Source: CATOSP01 sp965204715 | Lineage (GTDB): Bacteria; Chloroflexota; Dehalococcoidia; Lucifugimonadales; UBA3495 | Assembly: GCA_965204715.1 (NCBI GenBank) | Contig: OZ242009.1 | Location: 1,736,001 to 1,800,000, forward strand | Length of the DNA stretch: 64,000 nucleotides | Direction: 5' to 3' | Part shown: in pieces, positions 57,955-64,000 of the stretch | How the letters are laid out: every line of letters starts with the position of its first letter | How positions within the stretch are numbered: the first letter of the stretch is position 1 | Made by a program: the position numbers and the translations under genes | Notes under the pieces: model-generated | Told to the model about the DNA's origin: nothing | Database searches by the model: none | The model's input: only the letters and a program-made list of their open reading frames with translations

Positions 57955-60672
57955 ATGAATTTGAACCTGAACCCAAAACGGATACTTCTGGGCAACCGCA
58001 AAACCAGCGCCCCGGTGCTGCTGGCGGTGACGCCGCCCCGCACCGGCGAGCGCACCATGTTGGGCGTGGAGAACCTGCTCCAGTCCATCGCCGTCCCCGA
58101 ACCCTTCGCCCTGGAACTGGCCGGCACCGCCGACGGCGTTACCCTGCTGGCCCGCTGCCTGGACCGGGAGGTGGTGCGCGGCCAACTGGCCGCCCACTAC
58201 CCCCAGGCCCGCATCCAGGAGGTTGACCCCGAGGACGACCCCATCTTCGTCCACCGGGGCGAGGAGGCGTGGGGCATGACGCTCAGAGCGGGAGGTCCCG
58301 AGTACGTGCCGCTCCGCACCTTCCGGGACGACGACCTGCTGGACCCCGGTTCCGACCCCCTCATCGCCATCATCGGCGCCCTGTCCAACCTGAAGGACGG
58401 CGAGCGGGTATTGGCCCGCCTGCTGCTGCGCTCCCTGGGTCCCGACTGGTCCCAGGCCCACCAGCAGAAGGCATTCAGGAACCCGGGCCTCCAGCGCCCC
58501 GATCCTTCCTACACCTACCAGACCCGGCCCCTGCAACTGGACGGCGTGACCATGGCCGTCCTGGGCGTGGGGGCGCTGGCGGCGCTGCGGGGCTACCTGT
58601 GGGTGCAGGACGGCGAAATCTGGAAGGCAGCGCTCCTGGGAGCCGGCTCCGCCCTGGGCCTCACCGTGGCCGGCTGGGGCTGGTGGCGCTGGAAGCAGGC
58701 CCGCAACCGCGTGTACGACCCCCTGATAATCAAGGAGAAGGTGGCCCGCATCGCCTTCGACGGCGAGCTGGAGATCATCGCCGTGCTGCCCGAGGCCGGC
58801 GACCCCGGGACGGGGCTGAAGCGGGCCAAAGAGGTGCTGGAGCCGGTGGCCGCCGCCTACCGCCACTACGACCACCCCGCCGGGGCTCGGTTCAAGGTGG
58901 GCAAGGTCAGGCCCATCGTTCCCGTGATGAACCTCCATCCCGCCGGGCCGGGGCTGTTCGGCAAGCGCAGCGTCCTGGGCGTCCGCGAAGCCGCCGCCCT
59001 GTGGCACCCGCCGGGAGCCAGGGACGAGACGCCCCTGCTGGAACGCTCCGGCTCAAGGGCGCTGCTGCCCTCGGCAAGAGGGGTCAGGGGCGGCGCCCTG
59101 GTGGGCGACACCACGGCGGGCCGGACCAGGGAGATACGCTTTCCCGAGGACCTGCTGCGCCGCCACCACCTCTACGTGGCCCGCACCCGCATGGGCAAGT
59201 CCACCCTGATGCACCATATCGTCACCCACAAGCTCCGGGAGAAGGCCGAAGGCCGGGACCACGACGCCATCGTGGTCATCGACCCCCACGCCGACCTGGT
59301 GGCGGCGCTGCTGGAACAGGTGCCGGAATCCATCGCCGACCGGGTGAAGCTCATCGACCTGGCCGATCCCCGGGGCTTCCCCGGCATCAACCTGCTGGAC
59401 ACCCGCATCTTCGCCGACCGCGACCGCACCGCCGACTCGGTGGTGCGCGTGGCCCACGGCCTGTGGGAGCAGTGGGGTCCCCGGATGCAGTCCATCCTGG
59501 AGCACACCGTGAAGAGCCTCCACGAGGCCAACCGCCACCCGGCCACCGCCGCCGACGAGCAGTTCACCCTGCTGGACGGCCTGCCCCTTTTGGCCGACGA
59601 ACAGTACCGCGCAGGCGTCCTCACCCGGGTCTCCGACCAGTTCATCCTGGAGTGGTGGGGCCGGGACTTCTCCCGCTGGAGCCGGGACTACCAGGGCGAC
59701 GCCCTGGCCCCGGTGCAGACCCGTCTCTCCTACTACGCCTCCTCGGAGACGGCAAGGGCCATCATCGGACAGCCCCGTTCCACCATCGACCTGCGCCGGA
59801 CCATCCGCGAGGGCGGCATCCTGCTGGTGTCCACTGCCCAGGGCGCGGCGGGCCGGGACGTGGCCGCCCTGGTGGGCGCGTCCTTGCTCAACCTGGTGGA
59901 CGCCGTGATCCGGGAGCAGGGCGCCCTGCCGCCCGAGCAAAGGCGCGGCGCTCTCGTTGTCGTGGACGAGATGCAGTCCATGCCCGGCGTGGACTACGAA
60001 AGCATGTTGTCCGAGCTGGGCAAGTTCGGCGCGTCCTTCATCCTGGCCACCCAGAGCCTGGCCAAGCTGGACGACCTGTCCCGCACCATGCGCGACACCA
60101 TCCTGGCCAACGTGGGCTGCCTGGCCGCCTTCCAGATGGCGGGCAGCGACGCCCGGCAACTGGTGTGGGAACTGGGCAAGGACCAGGTGTCCGAGGACGA
60201 CATCGTTTCCCTGGACGTGCACCACTGCTACGTCCGCGCCACCGTGGGCACGGAGCGGATGCCGCCCTTCTCCATGATGGTCAGGAAGCCCGAGCCGGGC
60301 AGCCTGGCCGTGGCCCGGCGCATCCGCGACGGCGCGTTGACGTACATCACCCCGCAGACGGAGATCGCCGCCCAGCAGGCGCAGGGCCGGCGCCGGGTGG
60401 AGGAATTCCGCAAGGAGGTGGAGCGCATCCGCCAGAGCCAGAACCCGCCGGACCAGGAGCAGCAACCGCCCGCGCCCAAGGACCTGGGCCGGGACGGGCC
60501 GCGCAGCAAGCACTTCCAGCCGCCCACCGGAGGGCCGAAGCCGGAGGAAGCGGACGACGAGCAGTCGGGCGCGGATGGTGAGGCGGAGAGCGGCGGCGAG
60601 AATCTCAGCGAGTACCGTCAAATGCTGTTTGAGCGCCAGCAGGACAACACGGAAGGGGAGGACGGCGAATGA
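57955..60672 (+). CDS. VirD4/TraG-like coupling ATPase (TraM-binding type)
   Basis: Predicted 905 residues, ATG behind AAAGGAAGG. Two hydrophobic segments lie in the middle of the N-terminal half (VTMAVLGVGALAALRGYLW and ALLGAGSALGLTVAGWGWW, near 200-245). The ATPase core has Walker A YVARTRMGKSTLMHHIV near 412, VVIDPHADLVAALLEQ, FPGINLLDTRIF, Walker B LVVVDEMQSMPGVDYE near 665 and ILATQSLAKLDDLS. The C-terminus is a charged, disordered tail. Coupling proteins bring the relaxosome to the channel; this branch is also close to HerA. Its stop overlaps the next ATG by four bases. Confidence 0.87.
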   Translation: MNLNLNPKRILLGNRKTSAPVLLAVTPPRTGERTMLGVENLLQSIAVPEPFALELAGTADGVTLLARCLDREVVRGQLAAHYPQARIQEVDPEDDPIFVHRGEEAWGMTLRAGGPEYVPLRTFRDDDLLDPGSDPLIAIIGALSNLKDGERVLARLLLRSLGPDWSQAHQQKAFRNPGLQRPDPSYTYQTRPLQLDGVTMAVLGVGALAALRGYLWVQDGEIWKAALLGAGSALGLTVAGWGWWRWKQARNRVYDPLIIKEKVARIAFDGELEIIAVLPEAGDPGTGLKRAKEVLEPVAAAYRHYDHPAGARFKVGKVRPIVPVMNLHPAGPGLFGKRSVLGVREAAALWHPPGARDETPLLERSGSRALLPSARGVRGGALVGDTTAGRTREIRFPEDLLRRHHLYVARTRMGKSTLMHHIVTHKLREKAEGRDHDAIVVIDPHADLVAALLEQVPESIADRVKLIDLADPRGFPGINLLDTRIFADRDRTADSVVRVAHGLWEQWGPRMQSILEHTVKSLHEANRHPATAADEQFTLLDGLPLLADEQYRAGVLTRVSDQFILEWWGRDFSRWSRDYQGDALAPVQTRLSYYASSETARAIIGQPRSTIDLRRTIREGGILLVSTAQGAAGRDVAALVGASLLNLVDAVIREQGALPPEQRRGALVVVDEMQSMPGVDYESMLSELGKFGASFILATQSLAKLDDLSRTMRDTILANVGCLAAFQMAGSDARQLVWELGKDQVSEDDIVSLDVHHCYVRATVGTERMPPFSMMVRKPEPGSLAVARRIRDGALTYITPQTEIAAQQAQGRRRVEEFRKEVERIRQSQNPPDQEQQPPAPKDLGRDGPRSKHFQPPTGGPKPEEADDEQSGADGEAESGGENLSEYRQMLFERQQDNTEGEDGE

Positions 60673-62303
60673 CGCCCAACCGTTGCCAGGCCGACGCCCT
60701 GCGGCGTCTGACCGATATGCCCTTCCTGGACCGGCTGGAACTGGCCGCCCTCTCCGGCTGGTCCCGGGGCGCCATGTACAAGACGGTTTCCAGGCTGGAA
60801 CGTGAGGGGATGGTGGAGGCCATCCCCCACGCCTCGCCCCTGGTTGCTCCCACCCGCCGTCACGCCCTCACCGCCGCCGGTGTCAACCGCCTGGCCGAGC
60901 TGGAAGGGGTGTCCGTCGAGGAACTGCTGTTCACCCGGCCCGTGTCCCGCCAGTGGCGGCGGGGCCTGCTGGAACGCCTGGACGCCGTGGCCGTCATCTA
61001 CCGTCTGGCCTGCGCCGTCGCCCAGGTGTTTAACCCCCTGGCTTTCCGCTGGTATCGGGCCATGCCCCTGGACGCCGCCATCGCCCTGCCCGGCGGCAGG
61101 ACGCTGGCCGTGGTCCGCCAGGGCAGCGCCGCCGACCGCACCGCCTTCGCCAAGCGTCTCTGGCGGCTGGGGCAGGGAGAGCGGACCAGCGCCGTCCTGA
61201 TGCTGCTGCCCGACGAGGTGCGGCTGCGCCAGGCCCGGCGATGGGCGGCGGCGTTGCCCGGCCCGGTCTTCCTGGCCCTGGAGAGCGAAGCCGCATCCGC
61301 CGGGGCCGGGGCCGCCGTCTGGCGCACTCCCTCCGGTCCGGCGCCCCTGGACCTGCAAACGGCGTTGGCCCACACCGGGCCGACCCGGTCCTGGCCTCTG
61401 CGGAGGCCGCCCCAGCGGACCGCGCTGCCCGACGCCCTGGACCAGGAAGCCGACTGCCTTCTCCCCTCATTGCTCAAGCCGGTCGAGAAGCGGGCCGTGG
61501 ACCTGCTTTCCGATTGGCCCTGGCTGTCGCCCCGGCACCTGGGCGCACTGCTGGGCGTCAAGCGGTCGCGCTTGTCCCAGGTGACGCAGCGGTTGTCGGA
61601 GTTGGGCCTGCTGGTTGACGTTCCCGTTGACGGCCAGCGCCGCCTGGCCCTGTCCGATAGGGGGCTGGTGATGCTGGCCCGCCGCGACCGCACGTCACCG
61701 GGCGACGCGAAGCGGAGATGGAGTGCCCGGCCCATCGACCCCGAGGCTCCCCTGGACTGGCGAGGCGTCGCCGGAACCCGGACCCGCCAGTTGCTCCGCA
61801 ACGTCGAGCACACCGCCGCTGTTCACGCCTTCGTCGCCGCCCTGTGCCGCCAGGCACGTTCCCGCTCCCGGGAGATCGTGCAGCTGGACCCGCCCCGCCG
61901 GGCCTCCCGCTATTTCCGGCACCAGGGAAAGCTGCGCTCGGTCCATCCCGACGCCTTCGGCGTGCTGCGCCGAGGCGAAGGCACCTGGCCCTTCTTCCTG
62001 GAGTGGGAGCGCCGGGCCGTGAGGCCGGCCACCATGGCCGCCCGTATCGCACCCTACCTGCGCTACTACGCCACCCACCGGTCCACCGACGACCACGGCG
62101 CTCAGCCCCTGGTCCTGGTGGTCTTCGACGACGACATCGCCCTTACCCACTTCCTGGAAGTCGCCGCCCGCGAGATGGAGCGCGACCGCGTCCGGGTGCC
62201 CCTGCTGGCCTCCCACCGTGAACTGGTGATGACCGCCGGACCCTTGGGCCGGGCCTGGATTGCCAGTGGCGGAGATGTGCCGGACTACGCCTTTCAACCG
62301 TAA
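60669..62303 (+). CDS. Replication-relaxation family winged-helix protein
   Basis: Predicted 544 residues, coupled to the coupling-protein gene by ATGA. The N-terminus has a winged helix: RLTDMPFLDRLELAALSGWSRGAMYKTVSRLEREGMVEAI, then a second one near residue 275-340 (LLSDWPWLSPRHLGALLGVKRSRLSQVTQRLSELGLL). After that come RNVEHTAAVHAFVAAL and a nuclease-like region (HPDAFGVLRRGEGTWPFFLEWERRAV). This fits the Replic_Relax family of conjugative elements, which may initiate or relax DNA for replication or transfer. It could stand in for the missing relaxase, but no catalytic Tyr motif is clear. Confidence 0.75.
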   Translation: MTPNRCQADALRRLTDMPFLDRLELAALSGWSRGAMYKTVSRLEREGMVEAIPHASPLVAPTRRHALTAAGVNRLAELEGVSVEELLFTRPVSRQWRRGLLERLDAVAVIYRLACAVAQVFNPLAFRWYRAMPLDAAIALPGGRTLAVVRQGSAADRTAFAKRLWRLGQGERTSAVLMLLPDEVRLRQARRWAAALPGPVFLALESEAASAGAGAAVWRTPSGPAPLDLQTALAHTGPTRSWPLRRPPQRTALPDALDQEADCLLPSLLKPVEKRAVDLLSDWPWLSPRHLGALLGVKRSRLSQVTQRLSELGLLVDVPVDGQRRLALSDRGLVMLARRDRTSPGDAKRRWSARPIDPEAPLDWRGVAGTRTRQLLRNVEHTAAVHAFVAALCRQARSRSREIVQLDPPRRASRYFRHQGKLRSVHPDAFGVLRRGEGTWPFFLEWERRAVRPATMAARIAPYLRYYATHRSTDDHGAQPLVLVVFDDDIALTHFLEVAAREMERDRVRVPLLASHRELVMTAGPLGRAWIASGGDVPDYAFQP

Positions 62304-62337
62304 TGAACCGTCATCCCCAACCAGCAAGGAGGAACCC

Positions 62338-63090
62338 ATGAGAATCTATTACGTGATGGAGGCCCAGGGCCGCCGCTGCCACGTCCGCACCGCCCTGGGC
62401 GTGGACGCCCGGGCCTGGAACCAGCTAGACCGCCGGGTTCGTGAATGGCGCCGCCAAGTGGAACAACGCTACGCCGTCCTCGCCGACGCTGGCCTCCGCC
62501 CCGGGGACCCGATAGAGCCCGTCGCTACCTGCCCTTGCGGTTGCCACGCGCAACCGGCGTTGCCGCGAGGGGCCGAGGGGGTGGCCCAGGGGCTGAGGGT
62601 CGTCGAGGACTTTGCCGTGGAGAACGGCGGCGTCCAGGTCATCAACGTCTGCCTGGACGCGGACGACGTGCCGCATTGCCGCCAGGTTGCCCTGGACCGG
62701 CTTTTCAACCGTGTCAACGCCACCGCCGCCCAGGAGCGCGGCTACGCCTTCGTCATCTTCGGGCAAGAACCCGAGGACATGGTGGTCCGTACCTGCGAGC
62801 GGCTGCGCAACTACAATCCGGTGCCCGTGCGCACCGGCGCCTGCGGCGACGGCTGGCAAACCCGCAACATTCCCATTGACCGGGTGATCGGCGGCCCCGT
62901 CTTCCGCAGTCCCGACGCGGACTGCCTGCTCCAGGTCGCCGGCCTGATTGCCCACGCTTTGTTGTGGCGCGAAGAGCCGCCCTCCGCCGGTAGGGACGGC
63001 GACGGTGCGGCCCAGGTTTTCCCCATCCTGGACCGCGCCCTGAACCGCCGGGCTTCCAGGATAGACCCGCAAGGCGTGGTACGGAGATAG
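62338..63090 (+). CDS. DUF3800-like protein, last gene of the conjugation operon
   Basis: Predicted 250 residues from the ATG at 62338 behind AAGGAGG. A CPCGC motif lies near residue 63. The second half resembles DUF3800: ALDRLFNRVNATAAQERGYAFVIFGQ, FRSPDADCLLQVAGLIAHALLWREE, then ILDRALNRR. DUF3800 proteins have an RNase H-like fold and are frequent on mobile elements with unknown function. The assignment rests on the order of motifs only. A strong terminator follows 40 bases downstream. Confidence 0.6.
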   Translation: MRIYYVMEAQGRRCHVRTALGVDARAWNQLDRRVREWRRQVEQRYAVLADAGLRPGDPIEPVATCPCGCHAQPALPRGAEGVAQGLRVVEDFAVENGGVQVINVCLDADDVPHCRQVALDRLFNRVNATAAQERGYAFVIFGQEPEDMVVRTCERLRNYNPVPVRTGACGDGWQTRNIPIDRVIGGPVFRSPDADCLLQVAGLIAHALLWREEPPSAGRDGDGAAQVFPILDRALNRRASRIDPQGVVRR

Positions 63091-63130
63091 TTGCGGGCGA
63101 TGAGTTGACCGCACGACCATCGCAGAATGC

Positions 63131-63166
63131 GAAGGGTCGGGATGGTCTGCGCCATCCCGACCCTTC
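63131..63166 (+). terminator. Rho-independent terminator of the conjugation operon
   Basis: A perfect 15-base stem (GAAGGGTCGGGATGG at 63131-63145 with its complement at 63152-63166), a six-base loop and a GTTTTGT tail. It closes the rightward operon. Confidence 0.88.
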
Positions 63167-63264
63167 GTTTTGTCGCCCCCGTCGACCCAGACACTGCCTG
63201 ACCCTGTTTCCCTTCATGCTACCCGCTCGTGCGGAGAGTCACATCGACCTATTCCTGCGAGGCG

Positions 63265-63292
63265 ATTTCTCTACTCGGATTTCTCTACTCGG
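63265..63292. repeat. Two tandem copies of a 14-base unit
   Basis: ATTTCTCTACTCGG occurs twice without a gap. I found no further copy on the integrase side, so there is no case for an attachment site. Confidence 0.6.
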
Positions 63293-63371
63293 AATTGGCT
63301 GAGGCTGGGATAGATTATGTCCCAACGATACGCACTTTCCGTAACCGAATAGCCTTTCATCCTTGCCTGTG

Positions 63372-64000
63372 TCACTTATTTAGCTGGGATGCCAGTTCCC
63401 TGATCTCAGTTTGGTTGGGACAATACCTGTAGTATAGAAGCCCTATTAGCCATCCTGCGAGAAACGCTGTGGTCCGCGCAGCCCCAGGCGAGAAAGATTG
63501 CGGTGTGCCAAAGACTAGGGGCAGCCAGTCTACGAACTCGTCACTGCTCGTGAGCAACCAAACTTGCACAGTTACGAGGATAGCCGCCACTGTAGCCTGC
63601 GGTAGGTCTTGATTGTTTGCCAACCTCCTAACGTCTGGGCAACCCTCGTTTACGCCTAATCTGCTGGCGATTTTCCGCCGCACCAGGTCCCGGTACGCTG
63701 TCCTTCTCGTGGCCTGTACCATTGCAAGCCATAGTACGATGCTGATTATCATCGTTAGGATAGCTGCTTCCAGTATTGATTCTGGGAGGAGTGAACTGGC
63801 GTAGGATGCCGCTAGCGTACACGCGAAGATACACCACGACTCCGCGTGGGGGCGTAAGTCGATTTTTCCCGTGGTGTCCAACATTGAGGCAAGAATGAGC
63901 CCGATCTGAGGTACCAATAACAGCGGAAATGGCATCAAGTATAAGCTCTGGGTGTCCCAATCTGCGTCTGGCATGAGGATGAATACCACTGCTGTCCATC
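63372..64000 (-). CDS. Polytopic membrane protein, 5' end beyond the window
   Basis: About 205 residues from a GTG at 63989, but the frame stays open to the window edge, so the true start may lie further right. Hydrophobic segments: LMPFPLLLVPQIGLILASML, WCIFACTLAASYASSLL, AAILTMIISIVLWLAMV, ATVAAILVTVQVWLL and TTAFLAGWLIGLLYY, giving four to five membrane helices. A soluble loop holds RRKIASRLGVNEGCPDVRRLANN. No family recognised. Its lower GC differs from the conjugation genes, so it may be cargo or flanking chromosome. Confidence 0.65.
   Translation of the reverse strand, partial: WTAVVFILMPDADWDTQSLYLMPFPLLLVPQIGLILASMLDTTGKIDLRPHAESWCIFACTLAASYASSLLPESILEAAILTMIISIVLWLAMVQATRRTAYRDLVRRKIASRLGVNEGCPDVRRLANNQDLPQATVAAILVTVQVWLLTSSDEFVDWLPLVFGTPQSFSPGAARTTAFLAGWLIGLLYYRYCPNQTEIRELASQLNK

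Noticed and set aside
10544..63371. Attachment-site direct repeats or a tRNA target flanking the element
   Set aside because: I compared the regions beside the integrase and after the last conjugation gene by eye and found no shared block and no tRNA-like sequence. Element boundaries remain open.
1..64000. CRISPR arrays
   Set aside because: No series of regularly spaced direct repeats with unique spacers was seen; the only regular repeats are the paired sites near 51.3 kb and the 14-base duplication near 63.3 kb.

Overview
The window looks like a chromosomal region of a high-GC bacterium carrying a large integrated mobile element. Surface cadherin-type repeats, a GMC oxidoreductase and a PrgI/VirB3-type secretion system suggest a Chloroflexota-like host (Dehalococcoidia/SAR202 type). 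That assignment is inference; there is no rRNA, tRNA or marker gene here to settle it.

Layout. (1) 1-10.6 kb, apparent host side: the start of a secreted cadherin-like surface protein running off the left edge; two decayed transposases (an IS701-type remnant and a complete but dead IS630-type element with inverted repeats); a GMC oxidoreductase; and a 1738-residue fusion of several glycosyltransferase-like domains, a kinase-like domain and a methyltransferase. (2) 11.0-12.1 kb: a tyrosine recombinase that could be the element integrase. (3) 12.2-33.1 kb: a defence island, visibly less GC-rich in its left half. A rightward set encodes a ribbon-helix-helix protein, a DUF6884-TGT (DpdA-like) deazaguanine transferase, a UvrD-type helicase, a Cas4/AddB-like nuclease, QueC and a sacsin-like ATPase/DUF3883 nuclease. 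It converges on a leftward operon from one good promoter: HTH regulator, PLD-helicase, PIN nuclease, Eco57I-type DNA methylase, HEPN protein, CD-NTase and SLOG sensor/effector. (4) 33.1-34.1 kb: decayed DNA including an XRE-type pseudogene. (5) 34.1-51.3 kb, leftward maintenance and recombination operon(s): HTH/coiled-coil protein, primase-like CHC2-Toprim protein, Rad52, PD-(D/E)XK nuclease, SSB, RadC, DNA methyltransferase, large helicase, and a PRTRC ubiquitin-like cassette (protein C, B, JAB protein A, ThiF/E1 and a DUF2958-E-like fusion). (6) 51.3-51.7 kb: divergent control region with repeated palindromic sites. (7) 51.7-63.1 kb, rightward conjugation operon: secreted protein, VirB6-like, two VirB2-like pilins, VirB3/PrgI fusion, VirB4, VirD4/TraG-like coupling ATPase, replication-relaxation protein and a DUF3800-like protein, ending at a strong terminator. 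(8) The last 0.6 kb holds part of a membrane protein.

The parts fit an integrative conjugative element or integrated plasmid: integrase on the left, cargo of layered anti-phage systems, then replication/recombination functions and a transfer apparatus. I found no recognisable relaxase and could not define attachment sites. The most interesting pieces are the two facing defence gene sets, which together put a TGT-like enzyme, a QueC-like enzyme and a CD-NTase in one island, and the PRTRC ubiquitin-like module.
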